From Clostridiaceae bacterium BL-3 (lineage in GTDB: Bacteria > Bacillota > Clostridia > Clostridiales > Clostridiaceae): a DNA stretch of 64,000 nucleotides. The notes beneath the pieces are model-generated. The model made no database searches. It was not told where the DNA came from and was given only the letters and a program-made list of their open reading frames with translations. This document shows positions 18,591 through 28,052 of this stretch, piece by piece. Position 1 is the stretch's first letter, and the number at the start of each line of letters is the position of its first letter. The position numbers were made by a program, and so were the translations under genes. Location of the stretch: the NCBI GenBank assembly GCA_902809985.1, contig CADDXC010000001.1, forward strand, positions 62,001-126,000. The letters run 5' to 3'.

Positions 18591-19987
18591 ATCTTATCAT
18601 CCTTGTTAAAATTATTATTGGATATATTGGTCAATTTTCCTCTGAGGAAAATATCCCTGTACCTTAAATTCTTTCTGGTAAGTATAGGGGTAATGTATGG
18701 GTAGCCGCAGCTGTCCAGAGATGCTACATCCGATATCATTACGAACAATCCCATGAAGAATCCAAGCATACCAATTAGAGAACACAGGAGCAGTATTATA
18801 GAACTCCATACAAGTATGGGACCGTATAATTTAGGTGTTAAAAAGGAAGATATGGCAGATATGGCCACTATTATAACCGTACTTTGGGAAGTAAGGCCGG
18901 CGCTTACTGATGTCTGGCCAAGTATGAGTGCTCCTACTATACTCATGGACTGCCCTATGGGCTGGGGAAGCCGTATTCCAGCTTCCCTTAGAAGCTGGAA
19001 GAAAAACAACATCAAATAAACTTCTATAACAGTGGGAATGGGCACGTCTGCTCTGGATGAAGAGAGCCTGAATACAAATATAAGAGGTATAAGTGAAAAA
19101 TGATAGGTTGTAAGTGCTATATACAGTCCCGGCAGAAATACTGAAATCCCAAAAGCTGCAATTCTAATTAGCCTGACTATACTTGTGTAGTAAGTATTCA
19201 GATAATAATCATCCGCCATCTGAAAATTTTCTATAAAGAAATAAGGTGCGCTGAGGGCAAAGGGAGTACCGTCTACAAGAATAAGCACCCTGCCCTGTAG
19301 TATCTTGGATGCTGCAGTATCGGCTTTTTCAGTATAACCTATGGTATCAAAAATAGTTCCTGAATTTTTTAACTGTTCTTCTATATAATTTGTATCGAGA
19401 AGAAAATCTATGTTCATTTTTGAAAATTTATCATTGATGTATTTTATTACCTTTTGTGAAACCAGATCTTGGAGATACAAAAAAACTACAGTTGTATTGG
19501 AAATTTTACCTACAATCTTGTATTCTATTTTTAATTGTGGGCTTTTTATTCTTCTCCTTATAAGAGATATATTGTCCATTAAAGCTTCTGTTAAGCCTTC
19601 TCTTGGGCCCTTTATCACTGTTTCAGTTAAAGGGGTGTTTATAGTTCTCTTGTTGAATCCTTTGGCTTCACAGTATATGACATTGCCATAAAAATCAGAT
19701 AATATTATAACGTCACCGGATAAAATGTGCAGTAGTGCATCATCTTTGGAATTTACATCACCTAGGGAGTTGCTGTAGAGAACCTCATCTTTTATCATTT
19801 CCACGTCAGTGATGGATTTGCTGTTTTTTATCAGAGGGGCTATTATATATTCGCTTATAAATTTTGAATCACACATGTCGTCTATAAATAACAGATATAT
19901 GATTCCCCTACTGCATTTTATTTCACGGTGTTTTAAATCAGAGTTATTCTTTAATTTTTCGTTTATATAATTTAAATAATCATTCAT
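18587..19987 (-). CDS. GerA family spore germination protein (receptor set 1)
   Basis: A GerA-type receptor subunit of 466 residues: a soluble N-terminal domain (about 1-240) and four or five membrane helices in the C-terminal half, with family signatures ALLIL-like ILVDGTPFALSAPYFF, LPGLYIALTTYHFSLIP and REAGIRLPQPIGQSMSIVGA. With GerB and GerC it forms the receptor that senses nutrients and triggers spore germination. The open frame extends upstream to an ATG at 20035, but only the ATG at 19987 has a ribosome-binding site (GGTGAT, about six bases before); the longer form would have 482 residues. The germinant is not predictable. Confidence 0.9.
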   Translation of the reverse strand: MNDYLNYINEKLKNNSDLKHREIKCSRGIIYLLFIDDMCDSKFISEYIIAPLIKNSKSITDVEMIKDEVLYSNSLGDVNSKDDALLHILSGDVIILSDFYGNVIYCEAKGFNKRTINTPLTETVIKGPREGLTEALMDNISLIRRRIKSPQLKIEYKIVGKISNTTVVFLYLQDLVSQKVIKYINDKFSKMNIDFLLDTNYIEEQLKNSGTIFDTIGYTEKADTAASKILQGRVLILVDGTPFALSAPYFFIENFQMADDYYLNTYYTSIVRLIRIAAFGISVFLPGLYIALTTYHFSLIPLIFVFRLSSSRADVPIPTVIEVYLMLFFFQLLREAGIRLPQPIGQSMSIVGALILGQTSVSAGLTSQSTVIIVAISAISSFLTPKLYGPILVWSSIILLLCSLIGMLGFFMGLFVMISDVASLDSCGYPYITPILTRKNLRYRDIFLRGKLTNISNNNFNKDDKI

Positions 19988-20087
19988 ATTTTCATCACCA
20001 GCTATATTATCTGTATTTTCTTGAATAACATTCATGGTTTAGCAGATAATATTCTTATGTAAAATTTAGTGTGAATGGAGATTATTT

Positions 20088-21170
20088 ATGGGCAAATTCA
20101 GCTTTAAACATATATTTTTCATAGTGTCTGCCCTGTCAATATCCAGTTTGAAAACATATCCTCAAATTTTTATGAACATGTCCGGCAGAGACAGCTGGGT
20201 GGCTATTATAATAACTTGTATGATAATGTTGATTTATTTTGACTACCTGATAAATATATGTTTGAAAAACAATTGTTATAGTTTGCATGAAATATTTACT
20301 ACTTCTTTTGGAAATTTATTTGGAAACCTGCTTTTAATCGTATTTGCATCGGCGGTTTTTTTATCTCTTATAGAGAGTGCCTCTGTAGAGGCAAATGTAG
20401 TACATACTAATTTTTTTATAGAAAGTCCTGTATGGTACATACTGCTATTTGTAGTAATACCGGGGTTCTATACCGTAAAAAGGGGTAGATATTCCGTAAT
20501 GGCAGTTATCATGGTGTGTATAGCTATTTCCGTATTCAATGGAATAAACCTGGCTATTTTGACATCCAGATTTAAGGATTATGGTAGATTGTTCCCCATA
20601 TTTGAACATGGAATAAATGCTGACTTTTTTTTATCCATTGTGAAATCGATAGGTATGTATTCTTCCATTGTTATAGCACTGCCCTATTTGAGTCAGCTGG
20701 ATATTAAAAAGGGGCTTAGGACATATTCTTTTTTGGGTAATTTATTTGTAGCTCAGATGATAATTGTTGCTGTAGTGGGAGTACTTGCCACTTTCAATGT
20801 GGAGAGGGCAAATACCATTGTGTATCCTAAATTGGTCCAGACTCAGCTCATATCGTACTTTGGCTTTATAGCCAGCGGTGAATTCTATGTGATATTTCAG
20901 GTAATATCAGGCTGGTTTTCAAAATATGTAACTACATTTTTTGCCCTTGTATTGATATTTAGAGAATTTAAAATAAATAAAGTCGTAAATCCCAATATAT
21001 TTTTGATTGTATTTACTGTTGTCATTTATGTGGTATCCTATATGACTTCAAAAAATTTACTTACACTTTTTAGTTTTCTGAATTTGTATGTATATGTGTG
21101 TGTAGCTGCACTGTTCCTACTGCCCCTAGTTGCTTTTACTGTGTTTAATTTAAAATCTTCGGGAAAATAA
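20088..21170 (+). CDS. GerB (GerAB) family germination permease (receptor set 1)
   Basis: A 360-residue integral membrane protein with about ten helices, member of the endospore-germination branch of the amino acid-polyamine-organocation superfamily (opening KFSFKHIFFIVSALSIS, MFIESPVWYILLFVVIP-like middle). GerB subunits bind the germinant. It is divergently transcribed from gerA/gerC of set 1 with only about 50-100 bp between the starts, so both arms probably share a forespore (sigma-G) control region, although I could not pick out a clear -35/-10. GGAGAT ribosome-binding site. Confidence 0.88.
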   Translation: MGKFSFKHIFFIVSALSISSLKTYPQIFMNMSGRDSWVAIIITCMIMLIYFDYLINICLKNNCYSLHEIFTTSFGNLFGNLLLIVFASAVFLSLIESASVEANVVHTNFFIESPVWYILLFVVIPGFYTVKRGRYSVMAVIMVCIAISVFNGINLAILTSRFKDYGRLFPIFEHGINADFFLSIVKSIGMYSSIVIALPYLSQLDIKKGLRTYSFLGNLFVAQMIIVAVVGVLATFNVERANTIVYPKLVQTQLISYFGFIASGEFYVIFQVISGWFSKYVTTFFALVLIFREFKINKVVNPNIFLIVFTVVIYVVSYMTSKNLLTLFSFLNLYVYVCVAALFLLPLVAFTVFNLKSSGK

Positions 21171-21182
21171 TTTTCAATTCTA

Positions 21183-21231
21183 TCCGAAAATTTTCATTAA
21201 TTGTACATTATGAACTGTAAATTGTAAATTA
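21183..21231. repeat. Short AT-rich intergenic repeat (copy 2)
   Basis: The segment CCGAAAATTTTCATTAATTG followed by GAACTGTAAATTGTAAATT is, in reverse complement, clearly similar to 28997-29048. It fills most of the gap between the set-1 gerB and set-2 gerA genes. Confidence 0.45.
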
Positions 21232-21247
21232 AATGGAGGGTATGATA

Positions 21248-22963
21248 ATGGGTAATATATTTAAAGGTATGGCTTCTTTGATTACATATAAACATAAAAA
21301 GGAAGTACAGGAATTTTATATACCTGAAATAAATGAAAACTCAGGAAATAAAGGCTATGATTATAATTCTTTAAATATAAAAAATGGCCTCAAGCAGAAT
21401 AATGAAGACAAAATTTCATCGAATATTGATTCCAATGTAGAATTTATTCAGCAGGAATTTCACTATCCAGTCAACAAGGATATTATAGTGAGAAGAATTA
21501 GGATTGCAGGAAGATATAATGCATTTATAGCTTACTTGAATGGTGCCGTGGATAATAATATTGTAAATAATTTCATATTGAGGCCTCTTCTAAATTATAG
21601 AATTGAAAATGAGAGTGGGAATCAGGAAGATAAGGATTCGAATACAGATAAAAAACAAAAAGAGGTAAATTTCATTTTAAATAATGTAATTGAAATCAAT
21701 TATATGAAAACTGTAAATAAACTTAAAGATGTCATATATCAGATAATTGTAGGTAATACAGTGCTGTATATAGATGGATGTGATTATTATGGCTCCTATG
21801 GCACGAAGGGGTTTGAAAAAAGAGAGGTAAATACGCCCCAGACGGAGGGATCTGTAAAGGGTTCTTATGAAGCTTTTACAGAAAATCTATCCACTAATGT
21901 AGCTCTTGTAAGAAAACTTATAAGAAATAAGGATCTGATTACAGAAAAGCTCAGGGTGGGGGACAGCAATAACAATGAATGTGCAATTATGTACATAGAG
22001 GGTATAGTAAACCCTGCAATAGTACAGGAAGTAAAGAGAAGAATAAGCAGCATAAAGACAGATTTTATATCTGGAACGGGAATGCTCGGAGAATATATTG
22101 GAGACAACACCTGGTCTCTGGTTCCCACAGTACTGTCTACGGAGAGAAGTGACAGAACATGCTATTATATTATGGAGGGAAGAGTGGCGCTGATTTCAAA
22201 TGGCACCCCCTATGTTCTCATTCTGCCGATTACATTTTTCACATTGTTTCATACTTCGGAAGATTATATTTTAAAATGGCAGTATGGCTTTCTGCTGAGA
22301 GCTGTTAGAATATTTGGAATACTTGTATCACTGCTGCTTCCAGGGATGTATGTGGCACTGATAAACTATCATCAGGAGATGATCCCCTCTTCTCTTCTCA
22401 TATCGATTGCCAGAACGAGAGAAGAAGTGCCCTTTCCCACTATTGTAGAAGTTATATTTATGGAAATTTCCTTTGAACTCATAAGAGAAGCCGGTATAAG
22501 GATACCGGGAATTTTGGGAAATACTATAGGTATAGTAGGTGCACTTATAATAGGTCAGGCAGCTGTGCAGGCAAGCATAATAAGCCCTATTTTAATCATA
22601 GTAATTTCCTTTACAGTACTTGGAAATTATTCCATACCTGATTTCAGCTTGACCTATGCTACCAGGATAATTAGATTGTCCTTTATCTTTTTTGGATATA
22701 TACTGGGACTTTTGGGTGTATGCCTGGGAATAGTGGCTTATATAGCCATATTAGGCAATATAAAGTCCTTCGGAGTTCCTTTCCTCTCCAATTTTCCGCC
22801 TAAGACAAATAAAAGCAAGGATACTATTTTGAATTACCCTATCTGGAAGCAGGAATTCAGGCCCGATGAATTAAATACCATGGACTCAAAAAGACAGCCT
22901 GAGAATTCTAAAGGCTGGATGAATCAGGATGCCAATGTTGAAAAGAAGGATAAAAATATTTGA
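21248..22963 (+). CDS. GerA family spore germination protein (receptor set 2)
   Basis: A 571-residue GerA subunit, longer than its set-1 paralogue because of a charged, Asn-rich N-terminal extension (about 1-75) and an insert with NQEDKDSNTDKKQKE near residue 130, plus a polar C-terminal tail. Core signatures are the same: REVNTPQTEGSVKGSYEAF, LPGMYVALINYHQEMIPSSL, REAGIRIPGILGNTIGIVGA. N-terminal extensions of this sort are common in GerA proteins and are thought to lie in the cytoplasm of the spore core. GGAGGG (21235-21240) favours the ATG at 21248 over 21233 or 21242. It starts a gerA-gerB-gerC-small ORF operon. Confidence 0.92.
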   Translation: MGNIFKGMASLITYKHKKEVQEFYIPEINENSGNKGYDYNSLNIKNGLKQNNEDKISSNIDSNVEFIQQEFHYPVNKDIIVRRIRIAGRYNAFIAYLNGAVDNNIVNNFILRPLLNYRIENESGNQEDKDSNTDKKQKEVNFILNNVIEINYMKTVNKLKDVIYQIIVGNTVLYIDGCDYYGSYGTKGFEKREVNTPQTEGSVKGSYEAFTENLSTNVALVRKLIRNKDLITEKLRVGDSNNNECAIMYIEGIVNPAIVQEVKRRISSIKTDFISGTGMLGEYIGDNTWSLVPTVLSTERSDRTCYYIMEGRVALISNGTPYVLILPITFFTLFHTSEDYILKWQYGFLLRAVRIFGILVSLLLPGMYVALINYHQEMIPSSLLISIARTREEVPFPTIVEVIFMEISFELIREAGIRIPGILGNTIGIVGALIIGQAAVQASIISPILIIVISFTVLGNYSIPDFSLTYATRIIRLSFIFFGYILGLLGVCLGIVAYIAILGNIKSFGVPFLSNFPPKTNKSKDTILNYPIWKQEFRPDELNTMDSKRQPENSKGWMNQDANVEKKDKNI

Positions 22964-22978
22964 AGTAGGTGGAGATTT

Positions 22979-24085
22979 ATGAATGAAGGTAACATAGGGC
23001 TGTTTCAAGCTGTATCCCTTGTAGTCTTGGCTATTATAAATAAAATATTTTATTCCAGTGCTGCTGCAATAGTTCAGAGAGTTGGAACTGCAGCCTGGTA
23101 TTCAACCCTAGGCTCCTGCATCATAAGTCTGGTGTTTTTCTGTATTATATACATGCTTATGAAGAGATTTCCAGGAATGAATTTAATTCAGATATTTGAT
23201 GAAGTTGTTGGCAAGTTTTTGGGGAAGATACTGGGAATGATACTCTGCGCATACTGTGTTTTTTATGCAGGATCTAATTTAAGGGAATTTGTTGATATGA
23301 TAAAGATATACAACCTGCCACAGACTCCTCCCAGCTTTATAATGGGATGTATTCTACTGGTGTCAATGTTAATTACCTACTTTGGATTCAAAGGGCTTGG
23401 ACAGTTGTGCGGCATTTGCCTTGTGCCCGTTATACTGGGCCTTGTCCTGGTGTTTTCCATGGCCTATCCAATATACAATTTTAATCATTTAAAGCCCTAC
23501 CTTGGATATGGCATTATCAAAACTTTAAAGTCCGAATTTTTGAGAAGTTCTTCTTACAGCGAATTTATAATTTTATTTGTTGTGACAGACTCCCTCAGAG
23601 ATTTAAAAGAAATAAAAAAAGCAGGTATTATAAGCATAATATTTTCTGGAATTGTATTCATGTTCTGCTTTATGTTCTACCTTGCCTCTTTCAACTATGC
23701 TTTTGGAGAAGAAAATATATCTGGTATTTTTGAACTCTCAAGGACAATTTATTTCAATAGATTTATTCAAAGAGTGGAGACAATATTTCTCATGACCTGG
23801 GTTATACCTTCCATGATAACTACAGCTATAGCATTTTATATATGTATAAGTATTTACTGTAAAATATACAATATAAAAGACCATAAACCCCTTTTGCTTC
23901 CCTTTGCCTTTCTGGTTTTTGTTGTGGCAATTATCCCCAAAAATATAATGGAGCTGATATCCATAAATTTAGCATTAATCCGTGAATACAGTATGTTTAT
24001 AAATTATTTTATACCCACTGCTGTGCTTATCATAGCCATTCTATTAAAGAGAAAGGGTGGTAATTCAAATGTACAGAAAAATTAG
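22979..24085 (+). CDS. GerB (GerAB) family germination permease (receptor set 2)
   Basis: A 368-residue permease-like GerB subunit with about ten membrane segments (IGLFQAVSLVVLAIINKIFY at the start, conserved VGTAAWYSTLGSCIISLVF, PQTPPSFIMGCILL). It follows gerA by 15 bp and overlaps the gerC reading frame, so set 2 is a classic gerABC tricistron. As in set 1, the germinant is unknown; two different GerB sequences imply two different recognition specificities. Confidence 0.9.
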   Translation: MNEGNIGLFQAVSLVVLAIINKIFYSSAAAIVQRVGTAAWYSTLGSCIISLVFFCIIYMLMKRFPGMNLIQIFDEVVGKFLGKILGMILCAYCVFYAGSNLREFVDMIKIYNLPQTPPSFIMGCILLVSMLITYFGFKGLGQLCGICLVPVILGLVLVFSMAYPIYNFNHLKPYLGYGIIKTLKSEFLRSSSYSEFIILFVVTDSLRDLKEIKKAGIISIIFSGIVFMFCFMFYLASFNYAFGEENISGIFELSRTIYFNRFIQRVETIFLMTWVIPSMITTAIAFYICISIYCKIYNIKDHKPLLLPFAFLVFVVAIIPKNIMELISINLALIREYSMFINYFIPTAVLIIAILLKRKGGNSNVQKN

Positions 24086-25334
24086 TTTGCTTTTGATCTT
24101 CCTTATGCTTTTTACTGTACTTACAGGTTGCTATGATGCAGTGGAAATTGATGATGAAGTTTACCCTGTGATGCTGGGAGTGGATAAGGGAGCCAACAAC
24201 AAATTTAGAATTACAATACAGTATTCTGTATATGGTGCAGCAAACAGAAATCAGGAAGGTACTCAACGTACGCAGTCCAATATAGCTGTTATAGAAGCTC
24301 CCAGTATTATAGAGTCCATGGAGATGTTTGGACAGGAAATATCCCGCAGAATCACATTGAAACATCTGAAAGTCATTGTATTTTCAGAAAAAATTGCAGT
24401 GGAGGGGATAGGAAAATATATTTTAGGAATACAGAGATACAGGGAGATGAGAAATACTGTGGCTATTACTGTGGTAAAAGGTGAAGCCCAAAATTTTGTC
24501 AGAGAAAATTTATCTATTATAGGAGAGAGCCTTCCCAAGATGGTTGAACTGTTTTTTTCCCAGCCTCTACATAATTCCTATTCCGCTGAGGAACAATTTT
24601 TTGATTTTTACCAGAGTATTCTTTCATCGTATAAACAGCCTGTTGCATCATATGGCGGTGTAAATGATTATAGCAATATAGGAGAAGGAGAGAATCAAAA
24701 AGATATTCCGCCTATTACAGGTAAAGGGTATCTACCCGGAGAAATTCCAAGAAAGGGATCAGCTAAGAGGGAGCTTTCAGGTACAGCTGTATTTAATGGG
24801 GATAAAATGGTAGGTTACCTGGATAGCTATGAAACCAGGTACTATCTTCTTGTAGAAGGTAAGTTTAGGGGTGCCACCATAACTATAAATGACAAGTACA
24901 AACCTAGTACTGTTATCGTGGCCTATATTAAATTGGCTAGAAAGCCTAAGGTAAAAGCACATTTCAGCGGTGGGAAGCCTGTAATCGATGTGAATTTGAA
25001 GGTGGAGGCAGATATAGTTTCCATTAACAATAAAACCCCCTATGAAAAATTATATATGATACAGGATTTAAATGCTCAGATAAAAGATTTTTTGAGCAAG
25101 GGTATAAATAAAACCATTGAAAAAACCCAAAAAGAATATGAATCTGATATTTTCGGATTTGGGTACCATGTAGTGGACAATTTTAAAACCATTCAGGAAT
25201 GGGAAGATTATAACTGGCTAAGTCATTATAAGGATGCAAAGATCAATGTAAATTTAACTGTAAATGTAAGAAGAATGGGAGCGGGCTTTTATACGTCGGA
25301 TATATGGGATTCTGGAGGAAAGGTGGAAAAATGA
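24069..25334 (+). CDS. Ger(x)C family spore germination lipoprotein (receptor set 2)
   Basis: A 421-residue GerC subunit with lipoprotein signal MYRKISLLLIFLMLFTVLTGC (lipobox LTGC) and the typical mature start YDAVEIDDEVYPVMLGVDKG. The C-terminal domain has LNAQIKDFLSKGINKTIEKT and ...YESDIFGFGYHV, conserved in the family. AAAGGGTGG (24052-24060) supports the ATG at 24069; a GTG at 24057 lies within that site. The gene overlaps the end of gerB, indicating translational coupling. Confidence 0.92.
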   Translation: MYRKISLLLIFLMLFTVLTGCYDAVEIDDEVYPVMLGVDKGANNKFRITIQYSVYGAANRNQEGTQRTQSNIAVIEAPSIIESMEMFGQEISRRITLKHLKVIVFSEKIAVEGIGKYILGIQRYREMRNTVAITVVKGEAQNFVRENLSIIGESLPKMVELFFSQPLHNSYSAEEQFFDFYQSILSSYKQPVASYGGVNDYSNIGEGENQKDIPPITGKGYLPGEIPRKGSAKRELSGTAVFNGDKMVGYLDSYETRYYLLVEGKFRGATITINDKYKPSTVIVAYIKLARKPKVKAHFSGGKPVIDVNLKVEADIVSINNKTPYEKLYMIQDLNAQIKDFLSKGINKTIEKTQKEYESDIFGFGYHVVDNFKTIQEWEDYNWLSHYKDAKINVNLTVNVRRMGAGFYTSDIWDSGGKVEK

Positions 25335-25498
25335 AATATATACTGTGTTTTTTGATATTGTGTTCTGGCTACTATACATTAAGTTATGGGATTTACGTAT
25401 GGGTAAGGGAAAACAATAGACTGGCGGCCTTTGGAGTATGGCTTCTGGCTCTGGTGTCTACTATAGTTCCCATTATAATGCTTATAATCAATGGATAA
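25331..25498 (+). CDS. Small membrane protein at end of ger operon (55 aa)
   Basis: A 55-residue protein with two hydrophobic segments (about 2-20 and 32-52) around a short charged loop WVRENNRL. GGAGGAAAGGTGG upstream is an excellent ribosome-binding site, and it overlaps the gerC stop by four bases. I recognise no family by name. By position it could be a fourth receptor component comparable to the small GerD/GerF-like or two-helix 'D-subunit' proteins described beside some Bacillus ger operons; that comparison is inference. Confidence 0.65.
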   Translation: MKYILCFLILCSGYYTLSYGIYVWVRENNRLAAFGVWLLALVSTIVPIIMLIING

Positions 25499-25587
25499 TT
25501 TAGCTTATATTATTTATAATGTTATTATAGTATTAAATTGAAAAATTTTTAGCTCGGATATAAAAAGCCAATAGGAGGTAAAATATA

Positions 25588-27510
25588 ATGAATTTCATAC
25601 GGGTGTCATCGGCCTGCCCGCTGACGAATATAGGGGACATAGAGTTTAATTTGAAAAACATAGAGGATTGTATAGATAAAGCATCGGTGGAAAAATCAAA
25701 ACTTGTGGTATTTCCTGAACTTTCCATAACTTCGTATACCTGTGCAGATCTCTTTGAGCAGCAGCTCCTTTTGAAAATGACGCTGGAAGCTTTGAAGGAG
25801 CTGTGTGATTATTCTAAAGGGAAAGATATTCTAATAGCAGTAGGAGCACCTATTGTATACAATAACTGCCTGTATAACTGTGCATGTATAGTATTTAAGG
25901 GAAATATTTTGGGGATTGTTCCTAAAAGCTATATCCCCAATTATGAGGAATTTTATGAAAAAAGATGGTTTACAGAGGGAATAGATGTCATAGACGAAAG
26001 CATTGATTTTTATTTTCAAAAGAATATACCCTTTGGTGTGAATTTAATATTTACCTGTGGAGATTTCAGGTTTGGTTTTGAAATATGCGAAGATCTCTGG
26101 GCAGTAATACCTCCAAGCAGTTATCTCTGTCTTATGGGGGCAAATATTTTGGGAAATTTATCTGCTTCAAATGAAGTTGTAAGCAAGTCTTCCTACAGGA
26201 GGAATCTCATATGTTCCCAAAGTGCCAGGGGTATGTGCTCTTACGTATATTCATCCTCGGGAGTATTTGAATCCTCTACGGATTTGGTTTTCAGCGGTGA
26301 CTTGTGCATATCAGAAAATGGCGTTCTGCTGAACTCAAATAATAGATTTAAAAGAGAAAATGAGGTTATAACTGCAATCCTGGATGTAGACAAATTAAAA
26401 AGTCAGCGCCTGAAAAATGTGAGTTTTAGAGATAATGTAAAAAAATTTTCACACAAACCGGTAAACATAGAGTTTAGATTTGAAAATATGGATTATGGTG
26501 AGTTCAACAGAAGAGTTGAAAAACATCCTTTTGTACCTGACAATAAGAATGAAAGGGAGATAAGGTGCAGAGAAATATTCAACATACAGACTGCAGCTCT
26601 TGGAAAGAGAATAAGTCATACTAATTTGAAAAAAGCCGTGGTAGGTATATCTGGAGGTCTGGATTCTACACTGGCACTGCTGGTGACAGTCAAAACTTTT
26701 GATATCCTTCAAATTCCAAGAAAAAATGTAATAACTGTAACTATGCCGGGATTCGGGACTACTGATAGAACCTACAATAATGCGGTGAGCTTATGTAGAA
26801 ATTTGGGTACGGAATTCAGGGAAATCAACATAGTAGATGCATGCACCCAGCATTTTAAGGATATTTCCCATGATAGGCGTATACATGATGTAACTTATGA
26901 AAATGTTCAGGCACGAGAGAGAACTCAAATTATAATGGATATAGCCAATAAAGAGGGAGGGCTTGTAATTGGCACGGGGGATCTATCAGAATTGGCTCTT
27001 GGATGGTGTACATATAACGGAGATCATATGTCCATGTATGGAGTAAACTGTTCTATACCTAAAACACTGGTGAGATACCTGGTAAGATATGTGGCAGACA
27101 GGGAAACTTCTCAAAACATATCGGATATTTTAATAGATGTACTAAGTACTCCAGTAAGCCCTGAACTTTTGCCCAAGGATAAAGAGGGACAAATATCCCA
27201 GAAGACAGAAGATATAGTAGGACCTTACGAACTTCACGATTTCTTTTTATACTATTTTGTGAGATTGAATTATTCTCCGCAGAAGATACTGTTTTTAGCT
27301 AAACAGGCTTATAAAAATGATTACAGCAGTCAGGTTATTGAAAAATGGTTTGATGTATTTATAAAGAGGTTTTTTACCCAGCAGTTCAAGCGTTCTGCAA
27401 TTCCCGACGGTCCTAAAGTGGGTACAGTTAGCTTGTCTCCACGAGGAGATTGGAGAATGCCTTCGGATGCAAGCTATAAATTGTGGGTGGACTCCATAAT
27501 TAAGGACTAG
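25588..27510 (+). CDS. nadE: Glutamine-hydrolysing NAD+ synthetase
   Basis: A 640-residue two-domain enzyme that makes NAD+ from deamido-NAD+ with ATP and glutamine. The N-terminal nitrilase-type amidase (1-300) has the Glu-Lys-Cys triad: E44 (FPELSITSYTCAD), K113 (VPKSYIPNYEEF) and C167 (GFEICEDLW). The C-terminal synthetase (about 320-640) has the P-loop SGGLDS (355-360) and GTGDLSELALGWCTYNGDH. Length is as usual for the glutaminase-fused form. AGGAGG ribosome-binding site; monocistronic by spacing. Confidence 0.95.
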   Translation: MNFIRVSSACPLTNIGDIEFNLKNIEDCIDKASVEKSKLVVFPELSITSYTCADLFEQQLLLKMTLEALKELCDYSKGKDILIAVGAPIVYNNCLYNCACIVFKGNILGIVPKSYIPNYEEFYEKRWFTEGIDVIDESIDFYFQKNIPFGVNLIFTCGDFRFGFEICEDLWAVIPPSSYLCLMGANILGNLSASNEVVSKSSYRRNLICSQSARGMCSYVYSSSGVFESSTDLVFSGDLCISENGVLLNSNNRFKRENEVITAILDVDKLKSQRLKNVSFRDNVKKFSHKPVNIEFRFENMDYGEFNRRVEKHPFVPDNKNEREIRCREIFNIQTAALGKRISHTNLKKAVVGISGGLDSTLALLVTVKTFDILQIPRKNVITVTMPGFGTTDRTYNNAVSLCRNLGTEFREINIVDACTQHFKDISHDRRIHDVTYENVQARERTQIIMDIANKEGGLVIGTGDLSELALGWCTYNGDHMSMYGVNCSIPKTLVRYLVRYVADRETSQNISDILIDVLSTPVSPELLPKDKEGQISQKTEDIVGPYELHDFFLYYFVRLNYSPQKILFLAKQAYKNDYSSQVIEKWFDVFIKRFFTQQFKRSAIPDGPKVGTVSLSPRGDWRMPSDASYKLWVDSIIKD

Positions 27511-27581
27511 AGAACTTTATACTTTGTTAATTGCATATAATGGTGTATCATTGTATTATAGAATGATAAAAGGAGGATTGT

Positions 27582-28004
27582 ATGTTTAACCTTATTTTAT
27601 GGATTGTAATTGGAGCAGCAGCATTGACAGTAGATATAGTGACCAGTGCATTTTTGTTTATATGGTTTACGATTGGAGCTATTGGGGCTATTATAGCACA
27701 AATATTGAATTATTCATTTTTAGTACAATTTATAGTCTTTGTGGTCGTAAGCACAGTACTTATGATAATATGCTATCCAATAGTGAAAAAAAATATAAAA
27801 AAATCTGTAAAACCTACACCGCTCAGAGAGAAAACCTATATTGGCAAAGATATTGTGGTAGATGAAGAAATGGTGAAAAATAATGGAGTAAAAGTTGATG
27901 GAGTTTACTGGAATATAAAAAACAGGGAATATGTACTTAAAAAAGGTGACAGAATAAAGATAGTGGGAATGGAAGGAAATAAGTTGATTATAAAAAAATT
28001 GTAA
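27582..28004 (+). CDS. NfeD family membrane protein
   Basis: A 140-residue protein with two or three N-terminal membrane helices (about 1-65) and a C-terminal OB-fold NfeD domain (about 80-140; GVKVDGVYWNIKNREYVLKKGDRIKIVGMEGNKL). Such short NfeD proteins act with SPFH/stomatin proteins in membrane microdomains, and an SPFH gene follows 48 bp downstream, a conserved pair. AAAGGAGG ribosome-binding site. Confidence 0.9.
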   Translation: MFNLILWIVIGAAALTVDIVTSAFLFIWFTIGAIGAIIAQILNYSFLVQFIVFVVVSTVLMIICYPIVKKNIKKSVKPTPLREKTYIGKDIVVDEEMVKNNGVKVDGVYWNIKNREYVLKKGDRIKIVGMEGNKLIIKKL

Positions 28005-28052
28005 GTTTATTGTGGTTTAAAAATAAATATTATATGGATTGGAGATGTAATT

